Shown: piece after piece, positions 44,195 through 52,589 of the stretch
Layout: every line of letters begins with the position of its first letter
Numbering within the stretch: position 1 is the first letter of the stretch
Assembly (NCBI RefSeq): GCF_937892565.1
Contig: NZ_CALAHQ010000009.1
Coordinates: 1-52,715 of the forward strand
DNA: 52,715 nucleotides
DNA from: an uncultured Roseicyclus sp.
GTDB taxonomy: Bacteria > Pseudomonadota > Alphaproteobacteria > Rhodobacterales > Rhodobacteraceae
Direction: 5' to 3'
Position numbers and translations under genes: made by a program
Notes under the pieces: generated by a model
The model's database searches: none
What the model was told of the DNA's origin: nothing
Seen by the model: only the letters and a program-made list of their open reading frames with translations

Positions 44195-44216
44195 CGATCT
44201 TTCGTACGAAAGATCG
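44195..44216. repeat. 22-bp perfect palindrome 2, core TTTCGTACGAAA
   Basis: This is a second perfect 22-bp palindrome, 6 nt after the first, with arms CGATC/GATCG around the same 12-bp core. The arms have changed together on both sides relative to copy 1 (CGAAT/ATTCG), so symmetry is kept while sequence is not. A dimeric-protein binding site or a mobile palindromic repeat would explain this. It ends 30 nt before the ATPase start. Confidence 0.9.
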
Positions 44217-44246
44217 GCGTCGCGACTTATCGAAAGGACATAGCCC

Positions 44247-45362
44247 ATGGGTTTTCTCGACATCGCCAACGTGACCAAATCCTATGGCGCCGTAGAAGTG
44301 CTGCATAAGGTCGACATCGATGTCGCCGAGGGGGAATTTCTTGTGCTGGTCGGCCCATCGGGCTGTGGCAAATCCACCCTGTTGAACATGATCGCAGGGT
44401 TGGAGGGCATCACAAGCGGCGAGATCCGGATCAAGGATCGCGTGATGAACGGCGTGCATCCGTCGCGGCGCAATATCGCGATGGTGTTCCAATCCTACGC
44501 GCTTTATCCCAACATGACCGTGGGCAAGAACATCACCTTTGGTCTTGAGATGCATGGCACGCCCAAGGCCGAGCGTGAAAAGGCGATGCAGCACGTCGCA
44601 CAGCTGTTGCAGATCGAGCATCTGCTCGACCGCAAGCCCGGTCAGCTTTCGGGGGGGCAGCGCCAGCGCGTTGCGATGGGCCGTGCGCTTGTGCGCAATC
44701 CCGATGTGTTCTTGTTTGACGAACCGCTGTCGAACCTTGACGCAAAGCTGCGTGTCGACATGCGCACCGAGATCAAGAAGCTGCATCAGCGTTTGGGCAC
44801 CACAATCGTCTATGTCACCCACGACCAGATCGAAGCGATGACGCTGTCGACCCGGATCGCCGTGATGTTTGATGGCTATGTGCAACAGCTTGGCACGCCC
44901 AAGGAGATTTATGACAGCCCGGCTAATCTTTTCGTGGCGACCTTCATGGGAAGCCCGGCGATGAATGTGCTGCAGGCCCGCCTTGTCGATCGTGATGGCG
45001 CACTTTACGCGCTGATCACCGCCGCCGATGATCAAGAGCGTGCTTTGCGGATCGAGAATGCCCCACCCGCCTATGCCGCCTACAAGGATGCGAAGGTGCT
45101 TCTGGGCATCCGCCCCGAAGCGATCACCGACCCCGAAGGGGCCGACCGTAACGCGCGCAACATTCAGTCTTTGACCAATCGTGTAACCGTGACCGAGCCG
45201 GCGGGGGCCGATACCTTCGTCACGATGACGATTTCGGGCAAGGATTGCATCGCGCGGATGCGTGCGGATGCCGATGTGCTGCCTGGACGCGATTTCGATT
45301 TCGCGATCAACATGGACAAGGCGGTGTTGTTTGATCCCAAGACGGACCTTCGCATCGCATAG
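44247..45362 (+). CDS. Sugar ABC importer ATPase (MalK/UgpC type)
   Basis: This ATPase of 371 residues has Walker A GPSGCGKST near 37, Q-loop FQSYALYPNMTV near 80, signature LSGGQRQRVAMGRAL near 134, Walker B VFLFDEPLSNLD and H-loop VTHDQIEAM. A C-terminal TOBE-type domain (VLLGIRPEAITDPEG) is present and may allow regulation by sugar-uptake state. A GAAAGGA site lies upstream. It completes the importer of genes 41031-44163. Such ATPases often serve more than one sugar importer in alphaproteobacteria. Confidence 0.94.
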   Translation: MGFLDIANVTKSYGAVEVLHKVDIDVAEGEFLVLVGPSGCGKSTLLNMIAGLEGITSGEIRIKDRVMNGVHPSRRNIAMVFQSYALYPNMTVGKNITFGLEMHGTPKAEREKAMQHVAQLLQIEHLLDRKPGQLSGGQRQRVAMGRALVRNPDVFLFDEPLSNLDAKLRVDMRTEIKKLHQRLGTTIVYVTHDQIEAMTLSTRIAVMFDGYVQQLGTPKEIYDSPANLFVATFMGSPAMNVLQARLVDRDGALYALITAADDQERALRIENAPPAYAAYKDAKVLLGIRPEAITDPEGADRNARNIQSLTNRVTVTEPAGADTFVTMTISGKDCIARMRADADVLPGRDFDFAINMDKAVLFDPKTDLRIA

Positions 45363-45406
45363 GCGTGGCGTGCCCGGCCGCGTGCGGGGCTGTTTTTGCG
45401 CTGGAA

Positions 45407-45420
45407 TTGGAACGATCCAA
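45407..45420. promoter_or_regulatory. LacI-type operator TTGGAACGATCCAA, copy 2
   Basis: This is identical over 14 bp to the site at 34816-34829. A good -10 candidate, TATGAT, follows at 45425-45430, with a weak -35 (TGGAAT, 45402-45407) 17 bp before it, so the operator would lie between -35 and -10 and block RNA polymerase. The binder is probably the LacI protein encoded at the end of this operon. Confidence 0.7.
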
Positions 45421-45450
45421 AAGCTATGATTGCACCGTGGGAGGAACGGG

Positions 45451-46926
45451 ATGGACGACGCCGATATCATCATCCTTGGTTCCGGCATGGGGGGGGCAAG
45501 CTTGGCCGCTGGCCTGGCGGCCTCGGGATTGCGTATCTTGATCCTCGAGCGTGGCCAGCGGCTGATTGATAGCCCGGCGGCGCGTGATCCTGCGGCGATA
45601 TTCGCCAAGGGGCATTTTCGCCCGTCCGAAACTTGGCTGACCCCCGAAGGCCTTCGGTTTAACCCCGGAAACTACGCGTATGTCGGGGGCAATTCCAAAT
45701 TCTACGGCGCGGTGATGATGCGTTACCGGGCCAGCGATTTCGCGCCTGTGCGCCATATGGGCGGAATGACCCCCGGCTGGCCTTTTGCCTATGACACGCT
45801 TGCGCCATGGTATAGCCGCGCCGAGGCGCTGTATCAGCTGCGCGGCGAGGCACGCCATGACCCGACCGAGCCGCCGCATGACGGACCCTATCCCCATCCC
45901 CCGATCCCCCACGAGCCCGCCATCGCCGATCTGGCGCGGCGGTTGCGCGCGATCGGGCTGCACCCCGCGCCGCTGCCCCTTGCGGTTGATCTTGAGCGTT
46001 GGCTGGCGCGTGCATCCACGCCCTGGGATGCTTTCCCCGACACCACGGGGGCCAAGCTGGATGCCGAAACCGCCGCGCTGGCCCAAGCGCAGCGTCATGC
46101 CAATGTGCGCTTGCAGACGGGCGTCAACGTCGTGCGGCTGGAAACGGCCGGCAACAAGATCAGCGCTGTCGTGACAGACCGCGGCCGGTTCAGCGCGCCG
46201 CGCATCGTGCTGGCGGCCGGCGCGGTGATGACGGCGGCAATCCTGTTGCGCTCGGCAAATGACGGCCACCCAACCGGGCTGGCCAATCGCTCGGGTCAGG
46301 TGGGGCGCAATTTCATGAACCACAATGCCTCGGCGCTTTTGGCGCTGTCGGCCCGGCGCAACCCGTCGATCTATCAAAAGACGCTTCAGATCAATGATTG
46401 GTATCTGACCGGCGGACCCGAGGGCGAACCTTTGGGCAATATCCAGCTTCTGGGTCGCGTTTCGGGTCCGATCCTTGCCGCCCAGACCGGGTTGCCGCTG
46501 CCATTGGCCCGGCTGATTGCCAATCATGCCATCGATTTCTATGTCATGTCCGAGGATCTGCCCAACCCCGACAGCCGCGTTACCCTGCGCGGCGATGAGA
46601 TCGTGCTGGATTGGCGACGGTCCAATTTGGCGGCGCATCTTGCGCTGGTGGACAAGCTCAAATCCGCGCTGCGCCGTGCAGGTTTTCCGTTCAGCTTGTC
46701 GAGGGCGTTTGATCGGCGCACGCCGTCGCACCAATGCGGCACGGCGCGGTTGGGCGATGATCCCGAAACCAGCGTGACAGACCCCTATGGCCTGACCCAT
46801 GATCACCCCAATCTGTGGATCTGCGATGCGTCGCTCTTGCCGACATCGGCGGCGGTGAACCCGTCGCTGACCATCGCGGCGCTGGCGCTTCGTCAGGCCG
46901 ACCGCATCTTGCAGGAGGTCGCATGA
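45451..46926 (+). CDS. GMC-family FAD oxidoreductase (pyranose/glucoside dehydrogenase-like)
   Basis: This flavoprotein of 491 residues has an N-terminal FAD motif DIIILGSGMGGASLAAGLA and VGGNSKFYGAVMMRYRASDF near 80. The catalytic end includes SHQCGTARLG and, later, AVNPSLTIAALALR. This His...Asn arrangement is that of pyranose oxidase and FAD-dependent glucoside or sugar dehydrogenases, not of choline dehydrogenase. It likely oxidises a sugar-ring hydroxyl to a ketone. No Tat signal is visible. GGAGGAA lies 5 nt before the ATG at 45451. It is the first gene of operon B3. Confidence 0.88.
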   Translation: MDDADIIILGSGMGGASLAAGLAASGLRILILERGQRLIDSPAARDPAAIFAKGHFRPSETWLTPEGLRFNPGNYAYVGGNSKFYGAVMMRYRASDFAPVRHMGGMTPGWPFAYDTLAPWYSRAEALYQLRGEARHDPTEPPHDGPYPHPPIPHEPAIADLARRLRAIGLHPAPLPLAVDLERWLARASTPWDAFPDTTGAKLDAETAALAQAQRHANVRLQTGVNVVRLETAGNKISAVVTDRGRFSAPRIVLAAGAVMTAAILLRSANDGHPTGLANRSGQVGRNFMNHNASALLALSARRNPSIYQKTLQINDWYLTGGPEGEPLGNIQLLGRVSGPILAAQTGLPLPLARLIANHAIDFYVMSEDLPNPDSRVTLRGDEIVLDWRRSNLAAHLALVDKLKSALRRAGFPFSLSRAFDRRTPSHQCGTARLGDDPETSVTDPYGLTHDHPNLWICDASLLPTSAAVNPSLTIAALALRQADRILQEVA

Positions 46927-47666
46927 CAGCCAAAGCCCTGATCACCGGTGGCCAGCAAGGCATTGGCCGCGCCATCGCACAGGCCTTGCATGACGCGGGC
47001 TGGCAGATTGCGATCGCCTCCGAGGCGCCTGTCGATGCCGCCCCCGTGCAAGCAGCACTCGCCGCAATGCCCGGTGCCCGGTATCATCAACATGACCTCA
47101 GGCGGATCGATGCCGTGCCTGCGCTGGCTGATGCCGTGGGGCCGGTCACGACGCTGATCTCCAATGCCGGTGTGCCTGCCATGGTGCGGGGCGATTTGCT
47201 GGACATGTCGCCGGACAGTTTCGATCGCTGCATCGATGTGAACCTGCGCGGGGCTTTTTTCCTGGCCCAGGAATGCGCCCGCCGCATGCTGGATTTGCCC
47301 CAGGATCCCTATCGCGCGATTGTTTTCATCACCTCGGTCAGCGCGGCGATGGTATCGGCCGACCGGGCGGAATATTGCATCTCCAAGGCGGGGGCGGCGA
47401 TGATGGCACAGGCTTTTGCCGCGCGGCTTGCACCCGATGGGATCGGCGTCTTTGACATTCGCCCGGGCATCATCGCCACGCCCATGACCGCGCCTGTGGC
47501 GGAACGCTACGATCAGCGCATCAAGGATGGGCTGGTGCCCGGCGGCCGCTGGGGCATGCCCGCCGATATCGCGCGAACCATTCTGCCGCTGGTGCGCGGC
47601 GATTTCGCCTTTGCGACCGGGGCGGTGATCCCTGTCGATGGCGGCCTGTCCATCCACCGGCTCTGA
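46923..47666 (+). CDS. SDR-family oxidoreductase
   Basis: This classical SDR of 247 residues has TGGQQGIGRAIAQAL for the cofactor, LISNAGVPAM for the structural Asn, VFITSVSAAM for Ser and AEYCISKAGAAMM for Tyr and Lys. It ends in the typical GAVIPVDGGLSIHRL. The ATG at 46923 overlaps the GMC stop by 4 nt, so a 36-residue upstream extension is rejected. It probably reduces or oxidises the keto product of the neighbouring flavoenzymes. Confidence 0.9.
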   Translation: MTAKALITGGQQGIGRAIAQALHDAGWQIAIASEAPVDAAPVQAALAAMPGARYHQHDLRRIDAVPALADAVGPVTTLISNAGVPAMVRGDLLDMSPDSFDRCIDVNLRGAFFLAQECARRMLDLPQDPYRAIVFITSVSAAMVSADRAEYCISKAGAAMMAQAFAARLAPDGIGVFDIRPGIIATPMTAPVAERYDQRIKDGLVPGGRWGMPADIARTILPLVRGDFAFATGAVIPVDGGLSIHRL

Positions 47667-47677
47667 AGGGGGGCGCC

Positions 47678-49264
47678 ATGGCCGAGGGCTATGATTACAT
47701 CATCATCGGCGGCGGCAGCGCGGGTTGTGTGCTGGCCGCGCGACTGTCGGAGGATCCGGCCGCGACCGTGTGCCTGCTCGAGGCGGGCGGCGGCGACCGC
47801 AACCCGCTGTATCATTTGCCTGCGGGCTTTGCCAAAATGACCAAGGGTCTTGGGTCCTGGGGGTGGGAAACCGTGCCGCAGCGCCATATGCGGGGCCGGG
47901 TTTTCAACTACACGCAGGCCAAGGTGATTGGCGGCGGCTCCAGCCTTAATGCCCAGATCTATACCCGCGGCAATGCGCAGGATTACGATGATTGGCGGCA
48001 GATGGGCTGTGATGGCTGGGGCTATGCGGATGTCTTGCCCTATTTCCGCAAGGCCGAAGACAATGACACCCACGACAATCCCTATCATGGCAAGGGCGGC
48101 CCCTTGGGCGTGTCGCAGCCGGTCGCACCCCTGCCCATCTGCGAGGCCTATTTCGAGGCCGCCGCCGCGCTTGGCATCCCGCGCAACATGGATGTGAACG
48201 GCGCCAGGCAAGATGGTGTCGCCTATTACCAGTTGACCCAGCGCAATGCGCGGCGGTCATCGACGGCAATGGCCTATCTTGCGCCCAATCGGGGTCGCGC
48301 CAACCTGACCCTAAGGACCGGTGCGCATGTCCGCCGCATCCTGGTCGAGGCTGGCCGCGCCACCGGGGTGGAACTGATCGACGGCACCCGCGTGCGGGCC
48401 ACGACCGAGGTGATCTTGTCTGCCGGCGCCATCGGATCGCCGCGGCTGCTGCAACTGTCCGGCATCGGCCCGGCCGATCACCTGACCGATCTGGGCATCC
48501 CCGTGATCCTTGACCGGCCACAGGTGGGTGCAAACCTGCAAGATCATCTGGATCTCTACTGTATCAGCGAACTGAACGGTCCCTACAGTTATGATCGCTA
48601 CGCAAAGCCCCATATGGCGGCGCTGGCGGGGCTCCAATACCTGTTCACGCGCAAGGGACCGGTCGCCTCGTCGCTGTTTGAAACCGGCGGGTTCTGGTAT
48701 GCGGATCAAGATGCCCGCTCACCCGATATCCAGTTTCATCTGGGCCTTGGCACAGGCATCGAAAAGGGCGTGGCGACCATGCCGCAAGGGGGGGTGACAC
48801 TGAATTCCTGCCACCTGCGCCCGCGGTCGCGCGGGTCGGTGCGGCTTGCTTCCAGTGATCCGGCACAGGCCCCGCTGATTGATCCGAACTACCTGCAAGA
48901 CCCCTATGACCGCGCGATGTCGATCCGTGGCCTCAAGCTGACACAGGCGATCATGGCCCAAGCCCCGCTTGCGAAATTCGTGCTGGCCGAACGCCTGCCG
49001 GGGCCGGATGTGAAGACGGATGAGGATTATTTCAGCTTCATCTGCGCCCATTCCAAGACCTCGCATCATTGTGCGGGCACCTGTCGGATGGGTCCCGACC
49101 CCGAGGCGGTCGTTGACACGCGCCTTCGGCTGAACGGCATCACCGGGCTGCGGGTGGTGGATAATTCCATCATGCCGACGGTGATTTCCTCCAACACCAA
49201 TGCGGCGGCGATCATGATCGGGGAAAAAGCCGCCGACATGATCCGCCAAGACGCGAGGGGCTGA
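47678..49264 (+). CDS. GMC-family FAD oxidoreductase (choline/alcohol dehydrogenase-like)
   Basis: This flavoprotein of 528 residues belongs to the BetA/AlkJ branch. It has YDYIIIGGGSAGCVLAARLS at the start, KVIGGGSSLNAQIYTRGNAQDYD near 85, the second GMC signature GAIGSPRLLQLSGIGPADHL near 250, and the catalytic HHCAGTCRMG followed by NTNAAAIMIGEKAADMI. It would oxidise an alcohol to an aldehyde, and the aldehyde dehydrogenase in operon B1 could continue the route. It starts 11 nt after the SDR, with AAGGGGGG upstream, and the next gene starts 2 nt after its stop. Confidence 0.92.
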   Translation: MAEGYDYIIIGGGSAGCVLAARLSEDPAATVCLLEAGGGDRNPLYHLPAGFAKMTKGLGSWGWETVPQRHMRGRVFNYTQAKVIGGGSSLNAQIYTRGNAQDYDDWRQMGCDGWGYADVLPYFRKAEDNDTHDNPYHGKGGPLGVSQPVAPLPICEAYFEAAAALGIPRNMDVNGARQDGVAYYQLTQRNARRSSTAMAYLAPNRGRANLTLRTGAHVRRILVEAGRATGVELIDGTRVRATTEVILSAGAIGSPRLLQLSGIGPADHLTDLGIPVILDRPQVGANLQDHLDLYCISELNGPYSYDRYAKPHMAALAGLQYLFTRKGPVASSLFETGGFWYADQDARSPDIQFHLGLGTGIEKGVATMPQGGVTLNSCHLRPRSRGSVRLASSDPAQAPLIDPNYLQDPYDRAMSIRGLKLTQAIMAQAPLAKFVLAERLPGPDVKTDEDYFSFICAHSKTSHHCAGTCRMGPDPEAVVDTRLRLNGITGLRVVDNSIMPTVISSNTNAAAIMIGEKAADMIRQDARG

Positions 49265-49266
49265 CG

Positions 49267-50430
49267 ATGCTTTTGCCAACTTATGCCGGAACCCTTGAGG
49301 AGTATCACCTGACCGGCACGCCGCTTGTGCCATGCGCGCCAAAGGTGGCGCTGACCCGCACGGCATTCGCCGCCGCCCATGTGATCAGCGACCCCATGGC
49401 CGCGCGTGACCCGTGGGATGGCCGCCCCGCGATCGATTGGGATGCGACGCTGGCCTTTCGTCATGGGCTTTGGGATCAAGGGCTGGGGCTGGCCGAGGCG
49501 ATGGATACCGCACAGCGCGGCATGGGCGTGGATTGGGCAACCGCGCTGGAATTGATCCAGCGCACCATGGTCGAGGCCAAGGCCCATCCGATGCGCCCGC
49601 GTGTGGCCTCGGGGGCGGGAACCGATCACCTGCCGCTTGAGGCGCTGCACAGCACCGATGCCATCACGGCCGCCTATCGCACCCAAATGGAGGCGATCGA
49701 AGCGGCTGGTGGTCAGATCATCTTGATGGCCACCCGCGCGTTGCCCGCGATCAAGGCAGGCCCCGAGGATTATGCCCGCGTCTATGACGCGCTGATCCAC
49801 GACGCCGCCGCCCCCGTGATCTTGCATTGGTTGGGTGACATGTTCGATCCCGCGCTGACCGGCTATTGGGGGGCAAGCGATGTCGAAACCGCCAACACCG
49901 TGGTGCTGGATCTGATCAATCGCCACGCCACCAGGATCGACGGCATCAAGATCAGCCTGCTGGACCAAGCCCATGAAGAGGCATTTCGCGCCCGGCTGCC
50001 CGATGGGGTGCGCCTTTATACCGGGGATGATTTCAATTACGCACCTTTGATCGAAGGGGATGGGGTGCATTATTCGCATGCCCTTTTGGGCATCTTTGCC
50101 GCCATCGCACCCGCCGCATCACAGGCGCTGGCGGCTTTGGCGATGGGCGACCATGCCACCTATCACGCGCTTTTGGCCCCGACCGTGCCGCTTAGCCGCG
50201 AGATTTTCCGCGCGCCCACGCGCTACTACAAGGCGGGGATCGCTTACCTCAGTTGGCTAAACGGCATGCAAAGCCATTTCATCATGCCCGCCGGGCTGCA
50301 ATCGTCGCGCAGCATGGTCCATTACGCGCAGGTTTACCGCCTTGCCGATCAAGCGCGGTTGCTGATCCGGCCCGATCTGGCGGAACACCGCATGCGCAGC
50401 CTTCTGGTCACGCATGGGATCGATCGCTAA
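49267..50430 (+). CDS. DUF993 family protein (DapA-like TIM barrel)
   Basis: This protein of 387 residues belongs to DUF993, a poorly characterised group related to dihydrodipicolinate synthase. Characteristic blocks are MLLPTYAGTLEEYHLTGTP at the start, GVDWATALELIQRTMVEA, RVASGAGTDHLP, PVILHWLGDMFDPALTGYWG, DGIKISLLDQAHEE (with a Lys placed like the Schiff-base lysine) and YTGDDFNYAPLIEGDG. A retro-aldol or dehydration step on a keto-sugar acid is plausible but not proven. It sits between the GMC dehydrogenase and the regulator, with gaps of 2 and 10 nt. Confidence 0.85.
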   Translation: MLLPTYAGTLEEYHLTGTPLVPCAPKVALTRTAFAAAHVISDPMAARDPWDGRPAIDWDATLAFRHGLWDQGLGLAEAMDTAQRGMGVDWATALELIQRTMVEAKAHPMRPRVASGAGTDHLPLEALHSTDAITAAYRTQMEAIEAAGGQIILMATRALPAIKAGPEDYARVYDALIHDAAAPVILHWLGDMFDPALTGYWGASDVETANTVVLDLINRHATRIDGIKISLLDQAHEEAFRARLPDGVRLYTGDDFNYAPLIEGDGVHYSHALLGIFAAIAPAASQALAALAMGDHATYHALLAPTVPLSREIFRAPTRYYKAGIAYLSWLNGMQSHFIMPAGLQSSRSMVHYAQVYRLADQARLLIRPDLAEHRMRSLLVTHGIDR

Positions 50431-50440
50431 CACAGGGGGC

Positions 50441-51454
50441 ATGAAACGCCGCCCCACCATCATGGATGTGGCCGCCCATGCGGGTGTGTCGAAATCCACC
50501 GTTTCGCTCGTGTTGCAGGGGTCCGTGCAGGTAAAGCCGGAAACCCGCGCATCGGTGCAGCGCGCCATGGCCGATATCGGCTATGTCTACAACCGCGCGG
50601 CGGCCAATCTGCGCTCGGCCTCGGTCGGGTTGGTGGGGTTGGTGATCAACGATCTGCGCAATCCGTTTTTCACCGAGTTCGCCACCAGCTTGCAGATGAC
50701 GCTTGCCTCGCATGGCTATGCCACCGTGATCGCCAATTCCGACGAAGACCCCGCGCTACAGGCCAAGCTTGTCGGTTCCATGATCGAACACGGGGTAGCG
50801 GCGCTTGTGATTTCGCCGGTCTATGGCGAGGCAGGCGATACCTTTGATCAGCTGGCGCGGACCGGAATTCCGGTCTGTCAGGTTCTGCGCAAGGGCGATG
50901 AGCGGACCGATCTGTTCCCCTTTGCCAGTTTCGATTACGCCGCCGGCAGCGCCGATGCCACGCGCCATCTGCTTGCGCAAGGCGCCCGCAACATCGCCTT
51001 TGTCGGCGGTCTTGCGGGCCGCGCGATCACGCATGAACGAAAAATCGGCTGGCGCGAGGTGCTGCGCGCTGCAGACATGACCGAAGTTGCGCTGCATGGC
51101 AAATCCTCGCGCGGGTTCGGATTGCAGGCCGCCGACATGCTGATCGCCGATCATCCAAAGGTCGATGCCGCTGTCTGTTTCAACGATCTGGTGGCGCTTG
51201 GGCTGATGGCGGGGTTCGCGCGCGCCGGCCGCAGCCTTGGGCAAGGCTTTCGCGTGGTGGGCTTTGACGATATCGAAGAGGCCGCGCAAGGATGGCCGCC
51301 GCTGTCCTCGGTCAGTTGCGATATTGCGGGCTTTGCGCGCGACACCGCCGACCGCATCTTGGGCTGGATGGTGCAAGGCCAGCGCCCGATCCCCGAGATC
51401 CGCAGCCCGGTGCGCCTTGTTGCGCGCATGTCCAGCCTTGGTCAGGGTGAATGA
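50441..51454 (+). CDS. LacI-family transcriptional regulator (candidate regulator of B1/B3)
   Basis: This repressor of 337 residues has the helix-turn-helix PTIMDVAAHAGVSKSTVSLVL, the hinge VYNRAAANLRSASV and a ligand-binding domain (LVINDLRNPFFTEFATSLQ, VCFNDLVALGLMAGF, FRVVGFDDIEEA). The ATG at 50441 follows CAGGGGGC and starts 10 nt after the DUF993 stop. As the last gene of the operon it would be autoregulated. The paired TTGGAACGATCCAA sites before B1 and B3 are the best candidates for its operators. Confidence 0.92.
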   Translation: MKRRPTIMDVAAHAGVSKSTVSLVLQGSVQVKPETRASVQRAMADIGYVYNRAAANLRSASVGLVGLVINDLRNPFFTEFATSLQMTLASHGYATVIANSDEDPALQAKLVGSMIEHGVAALVISPVYGEAGDTFDQLARTGIPVCQVLRKGDERTDLFPFASFDYAAGSADATRHLLAQGARNIAFVGGLAGRAITHERKIGWREVLRAADMTEVALHGKSSRGFGLQAADMLIADHPKVDAAVCFNDLVALGLMAGFARAGRSLGQGFRVVGFDDIEEAAQGWPPLSSVSCDIAGFARDTADRILGWMVQGQRPIPEIRSPVRLVARMSSLGQGE

Positions 51455-51565
51455 CAGTCGGTCTTTTGGCTTGATGCGGGTGTCCGAACCTGTCTAATCG
51501 GCCAGCTTGAATACTGTGATCTTTGGTTTTATGCCGATCATGATTTCGGCGGTAAAAGTAAACGA

Positions 51566-52375
51566 ATGATACAGGCACCTCCGAGCAATCTGTTTTTCCA
51601 TGATGCCGCTTCTATGGGCTGCGGGTCGTGCCAGACCCGTGGGCATGACGCCGACGCGATGGTGCCGCCGGATCGGCGCCCTGCACATCGGGTGTGGGAT
51701 GCGCGCCGTGGCGTCACGCTGATCGAGGCGGTGCTTTATATCGCGGTGGCACTGGGGCTGATCGTCGGCGGGCTGGTGTTTTACCAACAGGCATCGCGCG
51801 CTGCGACCTATCAAAGCGTGGTTCGCGGGCTTCAGGTGGTGCAAGGCGAAGTGCAAGCCATGTATCAGGTCACGTCATGGCAGAACAGTGTTCAGACCGG
51901 CCCCACGCGTATCACCGCCGCGCTCATCGCGATGGGGGCCGTGCCGGCAGAGATGATGACCGATGACGGTCAGCAAATCCGGTTGACGCGCGACAGCCAG
52001 CTTTTGGTCTGGCATGGGCTCGTCGATGGTGAGTTTCAGACGCTCTATCAGATCCAAGCCGTTCCTGAATGGATGTGCACGAAAATGGTTGTCGCAAGCA
52101 CCGCAACCGGATCGGCCGCATCCTCTGGAAACGGCACGCTGGGCGATGGCATCTTGTTTGATATCGCATCCGTTCAAGTTGGTGGCGTTGGCCCGGAGGA
52201 TGGATTTGGCCGCTCAGGCCACATCCATCACTTCCGACAGGTTGCACTGGAGCAGAATGAAACCAGTGGCGATCTGACACCCGCATTGGCGGCGCAAATC
52301 TGCCGCGAAAGGGCAAGTTTCACTGCAAGCCGCTTGGTATCGAACATCGTGTTCGCGACGATACCCATGAACTGA
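51566..52375 (+). CDS. Type IV prepilin-like protein with long leader
   Basis: This protein of 269 residues has a prepilin cleavage and methylation motif (RRG then VTLIEAVLYIAVALGLIVGG); Gly49 is -1, and Glu at +5 of the mature form is conserved. The hydrophobic stretch would be the pilus-core helix. The remainder is a globular head with two late Cys residues (EWMC and AQIC) that could form the disulfide loop common in type IVb pilins. The leader would be unusually long (49 residues); a start at 51659 would shorten it to 18. Neither has a strong ribosome-binding site. No assembly ATPase or prepilin peptidase gene is in view. A broken second copy begins 215 nt later. Confidence 0.7.
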   Translation: MIQAPPSNLFFHDAASMGCGSCQTRGHDADAMVPPDRRPAHRVWDARRGVTLIEAVLYIAVALGLIVGGLVFYQQASRAATYQSVVRGLQVVQGEVQAMYQVTSWQNSVQTGPTRITAALIAMGAVPAEMMTDDGQQIRLTRDSQLLVWHGLVDGEFQTLYQIQAVPEWMCTKMVVASTATGSAASSGNGTLGDGILFDIASVQVGGVGPEDGFGRSGHIHHFRQVALEQNETSGDLTPALAAQICRERASFTASRLVSNIVFATIPMN

Positions 52376-52589
52376 TCTGTCGCGTCGGGTGCGGCGCGCT
52401 GTCGGGCATGGTGGCAACCGCGCGCTCGATGTCAGGGAAATGCAAGCGGTGACCATGACGCACAAGGATGGATTCCGAATTCTCATTTGCAAGATAGAGG
52501 ATGCCCCAATCACAAACCCGCTCAAGGCTCATGTTTGCACCGACTTCCTCAACCCGTGCCCTGTAACCCGCTTGCCGCCTGTCACCAAA
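52376..52589. other. Gap between pilin gene and broken copy; one weak candidate ORF
   Basis: No family-level gene is visible here. On the minus strand a 70-codon frame (52532 down to 52320, beginning MSLERVCDWG) has a GGAAG about 11 nt before its ATG and could be a small gene, but it overlaps the pilin gene and has no recognisable motif. On the plus strand an open frame from 52389 runs into the broken pilin copy. Confidence 0.3.

Noticed and set aside
44167..44216. CRISPR-like array or insertion-sequence ends
   Set aside because: There are only two units, each itself a full palindrome, with a 6-nt gap; no spacer series, transposase or target duplication is seen.
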